From Antedon mediterranea (taxonomy: Eukaryota; Echinodermata; Crinoidea; Comatulida; Antedonidae): a stretch of 64,000 bases of DNA. The stretch covers positions 21,734,922-21,798,921 of the forward strand of contig NC_092678.1 of NCBI RefSeq assembly GCF_964355755.1, written 5' to 3'. The notes under the pieces were generated by a model. The model was given only the letters and a program-made list of their open reading frames with translations, was not told the DNA's origin and ran no database searches. This document shows positions 46,201 through 56,408 of the stretch, piece after piece. The position numbers were made by a program, and so were the translations under genes. How positions within the stretch are numbered: the stretch's first letter is position 1; each line of letters starts with the position of its first letter.

Positions 46201-46363
46201 TCATTCAGGATTACGGTTTTACTCGTACAGCGCCAGCATTCCTAGTCATCCATGGTCAGACCGATTGTCACCGCCATATGAAATGTTTCTAATGTCCGAA
46301 TCAAATAATAACAACCCAACAAACAGTAACCCTGCATCGCCGAGGCCGGGGAACGCGAGATGA
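30827..46363 (+). CDS. SSPN: Sarcospan-like four-pass membrane protein, 335 aa, three coding exons
   Basis: Sarcospan is a tetraspan membrane component of the sarcoglycan part of the dystrophin-glycoprotein complex. The CDS joins 30827-31243, 44323-44409 and 45860-46363, all phase 0 with GT-AG introns of 13.1 and 1.45 kb. Residues 1-90 are a cytoplasmic Ser/Thr/Pro-rich tail, longer than I recall for the human N-terminus. TM1 is ~97-123, followed by HRDAPYWAG; TM2 ~134-156; TM3 ~169-191. The large extracellular loop (192-251) has Cys in HVCDG, RDCVC and ADC. TM4 is ~252-274, followed by MWRSRY. The juxtamembrane RDxPxWAG and WxxRY blocks, the CxC and the (T/R)xFxxxxDC spacing fit sarcospan better than the related ENTREP/FAM189 family. 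The exon 1 frame stays open back to its splice acceptor at 30777, so an upstream coding exon with another start cannot be excluded. Confidence 0.8.
31867..32504. mobile_element. piggyBac-like MITE with TTAA duplications, 638 bp
   Basis: TTAAAGCCCCATTCCCTACG at the left and the reverse complement of TGCAGGGAAGGGGTCTTTAA at the right form imperfect inverted repeats, each starting at a TTAA. No transposase frame. The interior includes GATCGATCGATCG. It sits in sarcospan intron 1. Confidence 0.7.
32889..33250 (+). mobile_element. tRNA-derived SINE, copy C (most complete)
   Basis: The head resembles a Leu/Ser-type tRNA: an acceptor-like GAGTGAGTC near the start pairs with GACTCGCTC, the A box is ATGGCCGAGCGGTTAAGG and the B box GGGTTCGAGGC. 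The body has CTGGTGGTGGAACAAG, CTATAAACCGTAGGTCC and GAGTAGGGGGTTACCCCGG, followed by an A-rich end near 33240-33260. It is the reference copy for this family in the window. Confidence 0.8.
33600..34020. other. Intronic sequence, nothing recognised
   Basis: AT-rich part of sarcospan intron 1 without a recognisable repeat or exon. Confidence 0.4.
34028..34310. repeat. Tandem repeat, ~43-44 bp unit, six copies
   Basis: CCTGCAGTTATTAATATGTG followed by AACCACTGCAGTTAGTATAC recurs six times with one-base length differences; the last copy carries an expanded ATTATT run. Each unit contains CTGCAGTTA and ACTGCAGTTA. Confidence 0.85.
34398..34542. mobile_element. MITE of the TGATGTGCCCATAT family
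   Basis: AACTAGTTTTACAAAACCAG, GTGATGTGCCCAAATATGG and a mirrored GGGCACATCACATATTTTTG arm. The orientation of the central block is mixed, consistent with a palindromic element. Confidence 0.65.
34825..34990 (+). mobile_element. tRNA-type SINE fragment, copy D
   Basis: GCACTTAATATAACCTAGTA, CTTTCGAGAAGAGTAGGGGG and TTACGCCGGTGTA match the body of copies A and C. The head is missing. Confidence 0.65.
36110..36450 (+). repeat. Tandem copies of the CGTGCCTAGCTTACC repeat
   Basis: CGTGCCTAGCTTACC occurs near 36121 and 36200, and a variant split by CTGTAG near 36350. CACCATTTCTGGTTTGTGT recurs between them, as does GCCCTATTCTCCTCAAAGAG. The overlapping 65- and 73-codon frames are by-products. 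Confidence 0.75.
37030..37190. repeat. 21-bp minisatellite, eight copies
   Basis: The unit TTTTCCGACTCGCAACTCGC plus A is repeated with a few substitutions. Because 21 is a multiple of three it keeps a 107-codon frame open (LAFSDSQ repeats), but the position within sarcospan intron 1 and the lack of splice sites argue against coding. Confidence 0.85.
37236..37460. mobile_element. ~225-bp inverted-repeat element, GTATTCGATTGG ends
   Basis: GTATTCGATTGGAACTT at the left is matched by the reverse complement of AAGTTCCCAATCGAATAC at the right. A diverged copy at about 53480-53650 shares GCTTGCGTTGTCAACGTTTT-type and CAACGAATCTTTACGTTGAC-type blocks. Confidence 0.6.
37690..38370. other. Intronic sequence, nothing recognised
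   Basis: The 135-codon minus-strand frame at 37811-38218 lacks recognisable domains and splice context. Confidence 0.45.
38378..38645. mobile_element. ~268-bp MITE with ~36-bp terminal inverted repeats
   Basis: AAGGCCAATTTACACATACA...GGTAACGGTAA at the left matches the reverse complement of TTACCATTACCGCTCGTCTG...AATTGGGCTT at the right. A CGTGCCTACCTTACCTGTAT repeat copy lies inside. Confidence 0.75.
39612..40570. mobile_element. Candidate ~0.96-kb inverted-repeat element
   Basis: The left end ACATTTGTAGTCTGGGTTCC and the right end GGGGCAAGTCTACTACATTT correspond in reverse complement at ACATTTGTAGT/ACTACATTT and repeat the termini of the short copy at 1984-2075. Each end carries its own small hairpin. 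No protein frame inside is recognisable. Confidence 0.4.
40578..40710. mobile_element. Diverged copy of the CACTAG...AACGCAAG MITE
   Basis: AATGCAACGCAAGTGATTTG, ACCAATCACAAGCGA and CGCTTGTCATTGGCCAATAC match the better-preserved copy at 54349-54531. Confidence 0.6.
41492..41521. repeat. Perfect short palindrome
   Basis: ACCAGGGAGTT and AACTCCCTGGT flank an 8-base loop. A similar hairpin with CAGGGAGGT/ACCTCCCTG arms is at 48063-48099. Confidence 0.6.
41597..41965. mobile_element. ~369-bp MITE with ~43-bp terminal inverted repeats
   Basis: AAGGCCCATTTACACTAGGA...ACAATAAATAG at the left is matched by the reverse complement of the right end, TTTATTGTTGATTGTTTTCG...TGTGCCTT. Related in style to the element at 38378 but with a different sequence. 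Confidence 0.75.
42395..42715. repeat. 20-bp minisatellite, about 16 copies
   Basis: The unit GAATTGCTAGAAAGGGTTGC is repeated in a head-to-tail array with many substitutions and small A insertions. Confidence 0.85.
42740..43185. other. Intronic AT-rich sequence, nothing recognised
   Basis: Runs of A and T between two tandem repeats in sarcospan intron 1. Confidence 0.45.
43190..44060. repeat. Dimeric tandem repeat, long and short units alternating (~295 bp)
   Basis: CTTAAAGGTGAACTC followed by TTCATTCTGAAACCATCCTC recurs at about 43200, 43364, 43498, 43656, 43793 and 43951. Spacings alternate near 160 and 135 bp because every other unit lacks the TATTGTCCCTCTGAA segment. It ends about 260 bp before sarcospan exon 2. 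Confidence 0.85.
44323..44409 (+). CDS. SSPN: Sarcospan-like gene, second coding exon (87 bp)
   Basis: Acceptor TTTATTTTTCAG, donor GTACGT. The exon encodes LMFAGIIGLYYSAI (rest of TM2) and a short loop to AFFVK. It is in phase 0 on both sides and too short to show as a long open frame. Confidence 0.8.
45400..45535 (+). repeat. Copy of the GGCTGTTTTAC...CAGTAATTTGCC repeat
   Basis: TCTGGCTGTTTTACTTTTAC through AGTAATTTGCCTTTGGATTT matches 5884-5998. Its upstream part, CTGACAAAGGAATAGC...CTCC, looks like a decayed form of the CTGATGA segment at 5841. Confidence 0.65.
45860..46363 (+). CDS. SSPN: Sarcospan-like gene, last coding exon
   Basis: A T-rich acceptor ending TTTTTTTAG precedes 45860. 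The exon encodes TM3, the Cys-containing extracellular loop, TM4 and an Asn/Pro-rich cytoplasmic tail, then TGA. Confidence 0.85.
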   Translation, partial: TVCFGLSFCCVFINTIASAFCGIQANIIDSLHQNYQHVCDGDQNTVIANRDCVCTRREDNLIKHTYIFEEIADCRNFLLNLKTYLVFQCSLNAIGGLACFLVVIMMWRSRYMDFHSGLRFYSYSASIPSHPWSDRLSPPYEMFLMSESNNNNPTNSNPASPRPGNAR

Positions 46364-46650
46364 CAGAAGAATGTTGATAAGTAACAGACAAGAGTTCATA
46401 AAAGTACTAAGAAGATATTGAATTTATTCTATTGTACGCGATTGAATGAGGATAGAGACAGTACTCGAGGGGGAGAAATGAAGATAAAACCAGCCTTGAT
46501 CTAAAGTGCCGTAGCAATCTTATAGTTTAAGTTTGCACTAACCATGTCGAAATTGAGAATTACAAAGTGAACACATAAAAAGAACTACTTTCTTTTAATC
46601 TGCAATGTTGACGAAACACTGAAGAAGTTTTGTGGAAATCTGTCAATTAT
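46364..46650 (+). other. SSPN: Start of the sarcospan-like 3' UTR
   Basis: Non-coding sequence after the TGA. No AATAAA is seen before the minisatellite. The first clear downstream signals are near 48621 and 49026, so the transcript end cannot be fixed. Confidence 0.4.
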
Positions 46651-46659
46651 GATCAAACA

Positions 46660-47345
46660 TACTACTCACTGTGATCTTTCCAGAAACCTGTGCAAAGAGT
46701 TATCAGAGTTACATTCTCTCTGTGATCTTTACAGAACCCTGTGCAAAGCGTTGTCAGAGTTACATTCTCTCTGTGATCTTTACAGAACCCTGTGCAAAGC
46801 GTTGTCAGAGTTACATTCCCTCTGTGATCGTTACAGAGACCAGTGCAAAGCGTTATCAGAGTTATTTACTGTGATCTTGACAGAGACCCATGCAAAGCAT
46901 TATCACAGTTTACAGAGACCCGTGGAAACCGTTGTCAGAGTTACATTCTCTCTGTGATCTTTACAGAACCCTGTGCAAAGCGTTGTCAGAGTTACATTCT
47001 CTCTGTGATCTTTACAGAACCCTGTGCAAAGCGTTATCAGAGTTACTTACTGTGATCTTTACAGAGACCTGTGGAAACCGTTGTCAGAGTTACATTCTCT
47101 CTGTGATCTTTACAGCCACCTGTGCAAAGCGTTGTCAGAGTTACATTCTCTCTGTGATCTTTACAGAACCCTGTGCAAAGCGTTGTCAGAGTTACATTCT
47201 CTCTGTGATCTTTACAGAACCCTGTGCAAAACATTATCAGAGTTACATTTTCTCTGTGATCTTTACAAAAACCCGTGCAAAGTGTTATCAGAGTTGCTTT
47301 CTCTCTGTGATATTACAAAGACCCGTGCAAAGCATTATCAGAGTT
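46660..47345 (+). repeat. 51-bp minisatellite, about 13 copies
   Basis: The unit reads GTGCAAAGCGTTGTCAGAGT then TACATTCTCTCTGTGATCTT then TACAGAACCCT. Since 51 is a multiple of three, several overlapping frames of 63-153 codons stay open; they jump frame at shortened units and share no codon bias, so I do not call them genes. It begins about 300 bp after the sarcospan stop codon. Confidence 0.9.
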
Positions 47346-47399
47346 CATTAAAATGGAGTGTTGAAAGTAGATTAAAATATATTAGCATTCAATAAGAGT

Positions 47400-50160
47400 T
47401 TTTTAAACAAAGTTTGACTTTCCAGATAATATATGTTGATGAAATGCAGGGCTAGGAATTTGAAAATTCATTTTTTTATCCATTAGCAAACCTTTTGGTA
47501 ATAGTATACTAACAAGCAACATTAGCAACTAACTAGCATGTATAGGCACATAAATAATGAACTCTATAAAATAGTTAATTTACAGAATTTGGTCTATTCT
47601 ATAATGCAACACTCAAAAATAACTCTCATACAATCAGTATAGACTAGACTAAAGCACCAATCGCATTTTTTTTAGTTGGTTAAACTATCCCTATTATTAA
47701 AATAATATTGTACACCTCCATTTTCTGCTGAAATGTTAGTGTATACCTCCATGGTTAGAGATAATGGTGAAGTTTCTTAAGAAAATTGTGCTACTGGAAC
47801 ACGTATACATGGTTTGGAATGTGACATACAGTATGGTTTTAAAACCAAATCAGAATTATTTAGCAAAAGTCAGCAATACAAAAAAGTATGCCATCATTAT
47901 TATTATTATTATTATTAAAATATATATTTAAAAACAGAAGTTATTAATTTAGTTTATTGGAATCTTATTATTAATTTTCCAATTCATTTTACGTTTACAA
48001 GCAAAAGAAAAATCCCATAAAAATCAAAAGTGATTTTGTGTTGTTGCTGTAAAGTTATGGTTTAACCAGGGAGGTTATTATATCATACCTCCCTGATTAA
48101 ACTGACCAGTCACATTGGACTTTCCAGCTCATAATTATAATTACTGGGTTTCTCTCTTTGCTTAAAATTTTACCTGTTCGAAAAATATATGCTGATTTAA
48201 ATTTATGCTTCATCTTGATATATGAAAATATGAATACTATCCAATATTGTCTACATTTTTTGGTTTGGTTGCTCCATTTTTATGCTATAAAACAACATTT
48301 TCGTATTATATTTCATAATTATGCATATACTATCCATTTTGTTGGTGAAAAATAATATATCCAGCTATTACTGATTCTAAAATATGCTAATGTCATTTAT
48401 TCATTTTTGTAAAAATTCCATAGCGTGCAGAGTTCATTTTTAAGGTGATTCATAATATATTCAAATAGTAATCGTGATGGATAGTTGTATTTATATAATG
48501 TGTGGGTTTAATCTATCTTTTTCTAATGTTTTTTTTTATGAATAATATGTTAGTAAGCTTTTTCAGCATGCATTTTCATTACAACAGTGTACCTTTCCAC
48601 CTAATAGTATATCACAACTAAATAAAAAATATATTAACTGATTTAAATAATATACTGTTAGTTTAATATATTATTATTAAGTAAGTAATAATTTATATGA
48701 CCAGTTTTTGTACTGCAGTGTTACCGTAATGTTTCGCCAGTGTAGCACAGCAAAAAGCTATACAAAACAAACTTATTGCTAAACATTTCTGAAATTGTGT
48801 ATTAAAAACTATGTTTCTCAACTCAACATCCTGTTTGATTAGCAATATTGCTTTACAAATTTTTAAGTTGAAATTTTTCCCTGATGATATAGCAGTTTTT
48901 TCATAAGGGACCATGTGAAATTATTCTACTGCAGTTACTGCAGTAAACTCATGTTTGTTTATTTTTTTACCTATTTATGCAATTATATTAGTATTTATTA
49001 TTATAACAAGCACACTGTTTATTGCAATAAAAGGCTCATAAAATACTTTCATACTTTCTCATAGTAGTATATAGTTTTCATGTGATTCCTAATTAATTTG
49101 GTCTTTATAACGAAAAAGAGTGAATGACACAATCACTTATCCCCCAACCCATGAAACCACCCCATCCGCCAACTCATCAAAATACCCCTTAACCCTAACA
49201 CCCACCATCCAATCCCCCACCCAATCCCACTCATCGACCATCCTTTCCCTTGCCCTTAACCAAGCAGCAAGTAAACTTTTAAAACTCTGCAATAGCTGTA
49301 AAATCATTGCAACTACAATTTATTTCAAAGTTTCATCCAAAAATTTACAATTTAAAATGTAATTAAATATTAAAAATTATGGCATTAACAGTTTGATGTG
49401 CCTTTATAATTATCTATCGGAATGTACTATTGTTAACTGTAAGAAAACCTTGAAACTCTAGTCCAGTTGATGAACAACTATTTCTAATTATTAAATGTGC
49501 ATGTAATTAACCTAATGATTTTATAAACTTAACCATTAAAATAATTAAAATCATAATATTTATTCAATGTAATTTATATACAAATTATTTAATTTAAATG
49601 ATCTCTTCAAATTGTTCAAATTTCTACATTTGTAGATTATTAAATGAATAAAAAAGTATCTTAATATAAAAAACTATGAGCTATACCAGCCGTCAACCTC
49701 AAATGGTTTTATTTGGACGCACACACATATTAGGTGTACTGCTTACTGAAACAACACAAATCTATCCTTCTTGTCAATTTGAACACAAGCATTGTACAAC
49801 ATATTGAACTTTGTTTTAAATAATGTTATAGAATTTAGTCTTTGCTTCAGATCAAAAAGCTAAATGTGTTTTTTTTTAAACCATTGAATATGCAAGAATG
49901 AAATTAATTTATTATACCTTAAACAAATACAGACCGCAGTGTTCTCCCAAAGCAGGTTTTTCCAGCAACATTTGCTGGTATAAATTGACTCCAACCCTTA
50001 TTAAAATGGTGTAATAAAATTATACATTTTAACGAAACAGTTATCTTAGTAGTGGTAGGTAAAGCTTAGCCATCAAAGACCAAGCGCAATCAAAGGCTAT
50101 ATTTGTCAATTGGATAGACAATGTACAATATTATTGTACTTTTTGTATTAGTAGATTAGA
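47400..50160. other. AT-rich downstream region
   Basis: No exon recognised. A palindrome lies at 48063-48099, and AATAAA signals at 48621 and 49026. A C-rich stretch at 49139-49250 (80-codon frame) is low-complexity. Confidence 0.5.
48063..48099. repeat. Short palindrome
   Basis: TAACCAGGGAGGT and ACCTCCCTGATTA flank an 11-base AT loop; compare 41492-41521. Confidence 0.55.
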
Positions 50161-50174
50161 ATATATCCTATAGT

Positions 50175-50278
50175 CAGTGGCGTTTGTAGGCTTTTCGGAT
50201 TATAATGACTGTTTTTTCCTCCGGAGCACCAATAAGCTCCTTGGTTTAGCCAGTGAGCGCTCAGCCGTTACGCCACTG
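50175..50278. mobile_element. 104-bp hAT-like MITE
   Basis: The ends CAGTGGCGT and ACGCCACTG are perfect inverted repeats of the type common in hAT elements. The flanking CCTATAGT and CTTATAGT look like an 8-bp target duplication with one mismatch. Confidence 0.65.
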
Positions 50279-50289
50279 CTTATAGTATA

Positions 50290-51430
50290 TAAATAATGCA
50301 GTACTACACTTTTTTTTCAGAATTGATATTGGGAGAACATTGTAGATATATTAGTAATATGTTGACTCCTATACCTACAGTATTATATTGAGAATTAAAA
50401 ATATGATATCTTTTAAATGTTTGGTATTTATGGTGGTTGAACAATTTTTAAATGGTGCAATTTTAATTACAAATACAAATTAAAATAATATAATCATTAA
50501 AATGTATGGAATCCTATACAAAATTGTATTGTTTTATTTAAAGTTATAATGTAATGTGCGGTAAAAAAATTTTTTTATTAGAGGACAACTCTATTGAAAA
50601 ATAACTTTAAAGGGTGACTCCGGGGTATTCCTAGTGTTTACTACAAAATATATAACCTATGCAACAACATTGATAATAATCCTACTTATTTTCATCATCA
50701 TTAGGCACAAAAAGGCATAGTTAATTTAAGCCATTTAAAGAAGAAGTGAGGGAACAAGGTGAAATAAGTATAGAGTTATTATCAATTTTGTTTAAAAGGT
50801 TATATTTTTTAATTTAAACAGTAGGAATTTTATAACCGGAGGTATCCTTTAACATACCAACATAAAGGTACATAAAAATAACTATCTGTATATTATGTAT
50901 AGCAAAAGTCAAAAGTATCATTAATGTAAATTTACATAAATCTTCATTATTTCTACTATTTGTGTTGTGAGTGAAATGACTACAGTATTTAACCAGTTTT
51001 ATGGTCTTACTCTTCTTACTGTGCAATGATTTAACAAATTACTACTTGTAAAATTGCAGTGTTTATAATGCAACAGTGTTATATACTTTTTTGTTTTAGT
51101 GACAGTAAATATTTCCCCTCCATCCTACAATCTCACCACTATCCTAGTTACACTTTTTCTCCAACCCGCCTCCCCCCCCCCCCTCCTCCTTCTTTTTTTT
51201 TATCCTGTTCATACATTTCGTACACCCTCTTCATCGTTTATTTATTCCTCCGTTCTTCCATCCCAATTCTGTCTATTTTTTTCTCTCCTTTTGCACAATT
51301 ATGTTTATACCAAAATATAAGGGTAAATAACTATTGATCTAATTTTAGGCCTCTAGTTTTATTTCTATTTCAACCGAATAAAATTTAAATGACATGAAAA
51401 TAAAACTATTTTTTAATTGATTGTGTCTTG
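50290..51430. other. AT-rich intergenic DNA
   Basis: The pyrimidine-rich block at 51110-51290 generates two short frames that are low-complexity. No gene seen. Confidence 0.5.
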
Positions 51431-51584
51431 TTAAAGCTTGTCTTCCACTAGGCAAATTATTTCTCGCACAAATTAAAATCGGTGGAGAGTGCGCGAGCGT
51501 ATGTGGTGGCGTTTATACAGTAATATTCTGTAATGGACACCGCCAAGATGAGTATTTGACGTACACATGACGGTATGACGTATA

Positions 51585-51668
51585 TACGCGCGCGTACACC
51601 TGACGATATGATGTTTATACGCGCGCGTACACCTTATGATATGACGTTTATACGCGCGCGTGTCAACA
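51585..51668. repeat. 33-bp tandem repeat with CGCGCGCG cores
   Basis: TATACGCGCGCGTACACC...GATATGA.GTT is repeated about 2.5 times. Each unit carries an alternating pyrimidine-purine core, TACGCGCGCGTA. Confidence 0.8.
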
Positions 51669-51699
51669 TCTGTGCTACGTAGTCGTATGTAATTTTACG

Positions 51700-53470
51700 A
51701 TTAAATACACGTTATTTTATGACCCTTGATTGTCACCATAATTTCATGAATTATTATACAGTATTATAATAGACCTTTCGAAATTTGGTATTGATTTCTG
51801 CAATGAACTTTGACACGCAGCCATGTGTAACACTCACATACATGCAATGATTTTAATGTACTTCAAAATGTAAGCAACAGACAAGTAGTCGCCATTCAAT
51901 GAAAACTCATCTACTTATTAATACAGCGAATGTTATGCGTGTATTTAACTACGCATTAGGAGAAAAGAAAGTGGAGGCCAGTATGGGCGCGCGCGCCACA
52001 CTGCCCGTTGATACCGGTTGAGTAAGCACTTAAAAATGTCAAGCACTATTGCAATGTCTAGTTCGTATATTATACCATTAATACATAGTTAAAATCATTT
52101 CAATCACTTCGCGTGTATTTAAGAGTTCTACTAGTAATTTATGTTATATGATGCGCATGTGTAATACACCTGCAATATCTGAAAATCTGACCTTTCTAAA
52201 GGACGACTTTACCTCGTATTCATATTTACATCCATGTTTTTGATGGGGCAACCAATCCGAGCTCAGAAAAGATACACGTGCCATAAATTTACCCTGTGGG
52301 AAACAGGTTTTAATACTTTGTAATATCGCAAAATGGTAATAATACCAAGAATTCATTTTATTTATTCGAAACAATAATCGTTATTGGCCAGTGCGTGTCT
52401 AGAGTTTAAACCCCATGATTCAACACAAATACAATTGAATATATTTATAAAAATTATAGAAATAAAAATATAAACATTTGAAATGTGGAAATACACAACA
52501 ATTATTACAAAAATGTCCTTCCATTTTGAGATTGTTTTGTAATAAAAATGCATCAACGCTAGTTTAATGGAGTCTTTCTAGATTCGCATTCTGCTCACAA
52601 ATCACGATGTATATTAAAATGCGATAATATGTAGCCTATCTTCTGCTACTGGTCTTATAAGTCGTAAATATCGCGTATTGTATTGATGATAATATAATTA
52701 TGATATATCGTCTAAATTCTGACGGCGTCATGTGTAGGCTAGGATTGTGGAGATTATGCGTTGATAAATAGACCTCGCTAGATTGTATTAACGTGATGAA
52801 TTCGAGAGATAATGACATGGAACGCGTGGTTTTAAACGTTGTTTATTCCGTCAGTGACGTACATGAAAAAAAATATGCAAATCAGACGCGCGCGTACAAA
52901 ATATGATGTGACGTGTTCATTATTACTTGATCGCGCGACACTGTGTGTACCTAACACTGGTCGCTAATGTTAACTACCAGAACGGTAGTATAGATAGTAT
53001 TGGACATTAATGTTATGCTCGTGGTTCACACTAATAATGTAAATCAAATTCAAATGTGAACCTGCACAATAAACTGCGTTAGTAGGTGAGGTCACCACTA
53101 AGTTAACACGCTGTAAATAATAACAACGAAGATGAGAAAAGATGAATATTGTATCGATTTTGATGGTTTAAGAATAAGTGTGATTGCTATGACAACATCA
53201 ATGTGTAAGATTGACATTGGATGAATGAAATATTTAACATTGTTATCATGTTATAGAAAATATTTCATACGTGATCACACTCGAGTTGTCAATATGATGC
53301 GTCAACCAGGCTGCGTTTGTCTGTCTCTTCCGTTCAGACTGCGTTTTAATGTTGTAATTCAAAGTTACACAATAGGCCTGTATACGGACTGATTGACGAC
53401 TTGGAAATTACAGATGTTTGTTGTGCGCAACGCTCGTTCGACCGGGGCCCACCAAACGCAATCGCAACAA
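51700..53470. other. Intergenic, nothing recognised
   Basis: Short unsupported frames only. Further GCGCGCG strings occur near 51988 and 52889. Confidence 0.45.
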
Positions 53471-53479
53471 AAAGTTGTC

Positions 53480-53650
53480 GTATAATATTCGAGTGTTGTT
53501 AAAGAACAAGCTTGCGTTGTCAACGTTTTCTATTCGAATGGCGTTCTGCTGAGCACAAATTTACAATTCAAATATAAAAAGTATTCAACGAATCTTTACG
53601 TTGACAACGAAAGTTGCCATTTGAATAAGACAATTGATAAACATTGTTGC
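53480..53650. repeat. Diverged copy of the element at 37236-37460
   Basis: GCTTGCGTTGTCAACGTTTT, CTATTCGAATGGCGTTCTGC and CAACGAATCTTTACGTTGAC parallel the internal sequence of the earlier copy; the ends are decayed. Confidence 0.55.
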
Positions 53651-54348
53651 CGCGCTTGAGTAAAACGATATCTAATAATGTGTTTGTGTTATCCGATCGA
53701 TCGATATACACAAACGAAATTAAAATATGTTACCTTAAACAATTATGATTAACAATGGCATTCGATGGATAATTGTCACTAATACGTATATGCCGTTAAT
53801 TAGATAATATGAAACGTCAATGACGTCATAAAGCGGCGGTTGAGAACGAGTCGGTGTGGCTCTTACCGCGGCTCAACGACCGTGAATGTGTTATTGATGC
53901 GGCTATGACAATAGATCATTTGAGCATTGCCGTATTAAATTAAGAATGGGGCTTAAATTTTTTAACGGGTTTTCCGATTGCTAAGAGGCCCTTCACCTCG
54001 ATGTAACATAAGGCTCGGTAGGTCTTTGATTTTGACACGAATGTGTGCGCAACATGGAAGATTAACACATCTTTGTTGGACATCATTTTCCCGTTCATGT
54101 TTCGTCACGAATATGACACAAGACTCTGCGTTTTCAACAAGCGTTAATTGAATGGGGACTTTGTCGACAAACAATGTGCAACGCGGTGACGTAAGTAATG
54201 TAATCTGTAATGATAATTTATCGTGATAATGAAACAAATTGTTTTGGTATCATTTATTTCATTTGCTGATTCCGTGCTATATGACGTTGTGAACCATGGT
54301 GAAAATTATACTATCTCGCCTTCTGGCTGCAAATTCATTGATTTCTCT

Positions 54349-54531
54349 TAAGGGTGTTTCCCACTAGCGACGCAACACAAGGACGTAACGCAACGCAAGT
54401 GAATTGACCAATCACAAGCGATGGCTTATTCGCTTGTGATTGCTAACTGTCTATAACTTCGCTTGTCATTGGTTAAAACGTTTGCGTTGCGTTTACGTCC
54501 TTGCGATACGTTCTAGTGGGAACCAAGCTTT
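54349..54531. mobile_element. ~183-bp MITE with CCCACTAG termini
   Basis: AAGGGTGTTTCCCACTAGCG at the left and the reverse complement of CGTTCTAGTGGGAACCAAGC at the right form terminal repeats. They continue inward as ACGCAACGCAAG and matching CTTGCGTTGCGT-type sequence around CCAATCACAAGCGA. Confidence 0.75.
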
Positions 54532-54539
54532 AGTGTCTA

Positions 54540-56400
54540 AAAAGTACAAAACGTGTGTTTTTACACGTATAAAGTGCAATGCATGACGTGAACATAGTAT
54601 GCTCTTTGCGTATCTAACGTGTAATTTCAATCGTTAGTGCAATTACGTGTTAAGCTATTGCTGGCGTGGAGTTCACTTATATCTTATAATTATTGCGTAA
54701 TATACTGCGGTATAGTATTTGCAACTACAAATTGTGCAAAATCCTGTATCCATTTAATTGTAGGCCTGTGTATTATTGATTTATTCTTTACACTCTTTTC
54801 AAATTCGTTCAAAAGTTGTACACGTAAACAAAAACAAAAATCCACCACTAACATGGTGTAAAAATAAAGAAATAAATGCAATTCACAAATATTTGATGAT
54901 GTAACAATAATTGTTATGATTATTTATTGAATGAAATTAGAACCCTGTTTAAAAAAGAGTTTTTAGGCCTGAAGATTTAAATCTGACTGAAGTTTAGGCT
55001 TTTTTAAAGGGTAACTCCGAGCTTAATTCAATTGGTTGGTTTTAAATGTAATATGATATGGAATTCTTCTCATTTTGTGTTTCTTTCCTCAGAATATACT
55101 TCCAATCTGTTTATTTCCATATCTTTCTATCTCTCTCTCTCTCTCTCTCTCCACAAATCATGTCATTACTGTATATTGTTGCTCTTCCTTCTTGTCCTCA
55201 TACATCATTAACTCTTAACCGACCCTTGTGTCATCGAAGTCGGGGTTCAAATCCCAAATGAATAACAAGTAATAACTCTAACGTTCTTGATGTCAGTTTG
55301 TTATCATCTCACTTGCTGAACAAGGCGCCAAGTAAGTGACGTTATAAGTCGACCACGCGGAAAATGACGTCAGATGCGGAAAGTACTGTAGTCGTGGTAA
55401 CAATTTGTAACTCATTTTCCCATACGGACGGGCGCTAATGATATGCATATTGTATAATAATAATTTATTCAACATTGTAAAGTGACGTATTTTTTTGCGG
55501 AAAAATTAAATAGATAATCGTTTGCAACATGTTGTTATATTTATTCACAATTTAATATGTATTACATTAATATATATTTCTATTAATTACTTTCATTTTC
55601 ATTCATCGTAGAAAGAAAATAGTACTAATTACTAAATATGAATTATGAACACCCCTACCAATTAATGGACTCTATTCATGTCGGTCCCCCACCGCACCTC
55701 ATTAATATTCATTAGGTATCCTTAATGAATAATAATTAAATAAGTTCATTATGATTCTGAAATGTTCCTATTTTATGTTTTGAAAAAAAATATAATATTT
55801 TTATATATTGTTCTAATGTCTGTGATATTCATCATCGTACAAACATAATGTATTTATAATATTAATAAAAGGACGTTAAATGAAAGTAATTAATGGAAAG
55901 ACGACACCTCTGTAATGTGACACTTATTCTGAGTATAAGTACCACCAACAATAAATGTTCTGTGCAGTCTTACGATGTAAGTCTGCATAGGTGCGTCTCT
56001 TGGTCTTTTGACGCGAAATGTTGTGGTGAAACTCTTTTCTCAGAGTAGATCTGTTGCATTCTCCCTGTCAATAAACCTAACCTTGCTCTCACCTCCGTTT
56101 TTTTTAATGAATATTATAAAATGAGTTATATTTGCTAATCTGAAATATGTTACTGATATTTTTATATTATTATTTCCTTTGTTTTATTGATACCGTCAAC
56201 TTAATTTGATATTAATATTTATATGCCCACTTTTGTTGTGGGCGCCGGCCCAATTAGATCAATGATCATTGAGTCAAGTAACTCAAATGTATTATAAGTT
56301 CTGAGAATGGTCTTGCTTCACATAGGTGTCATATTGACTTCTGTCAATGAACATTATAGGCATTATATGTTTCTTGTTTCTATCAATGCCTCATTAATAT
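54540..56400. other. Intergenic, nothing recognised
   Basis: A (CT)n run lies at 55131-55151. Short frames lack support. Confidence 0.45.
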
Positions 56401-56408
56401 TCATTAAG

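Noticed and set aside
46649-47395. Open frames of 63-153 codons after the sarcospan stop
   Set aside because: They are phases of the 51-bp minisatellite, with both strands open and no domain.
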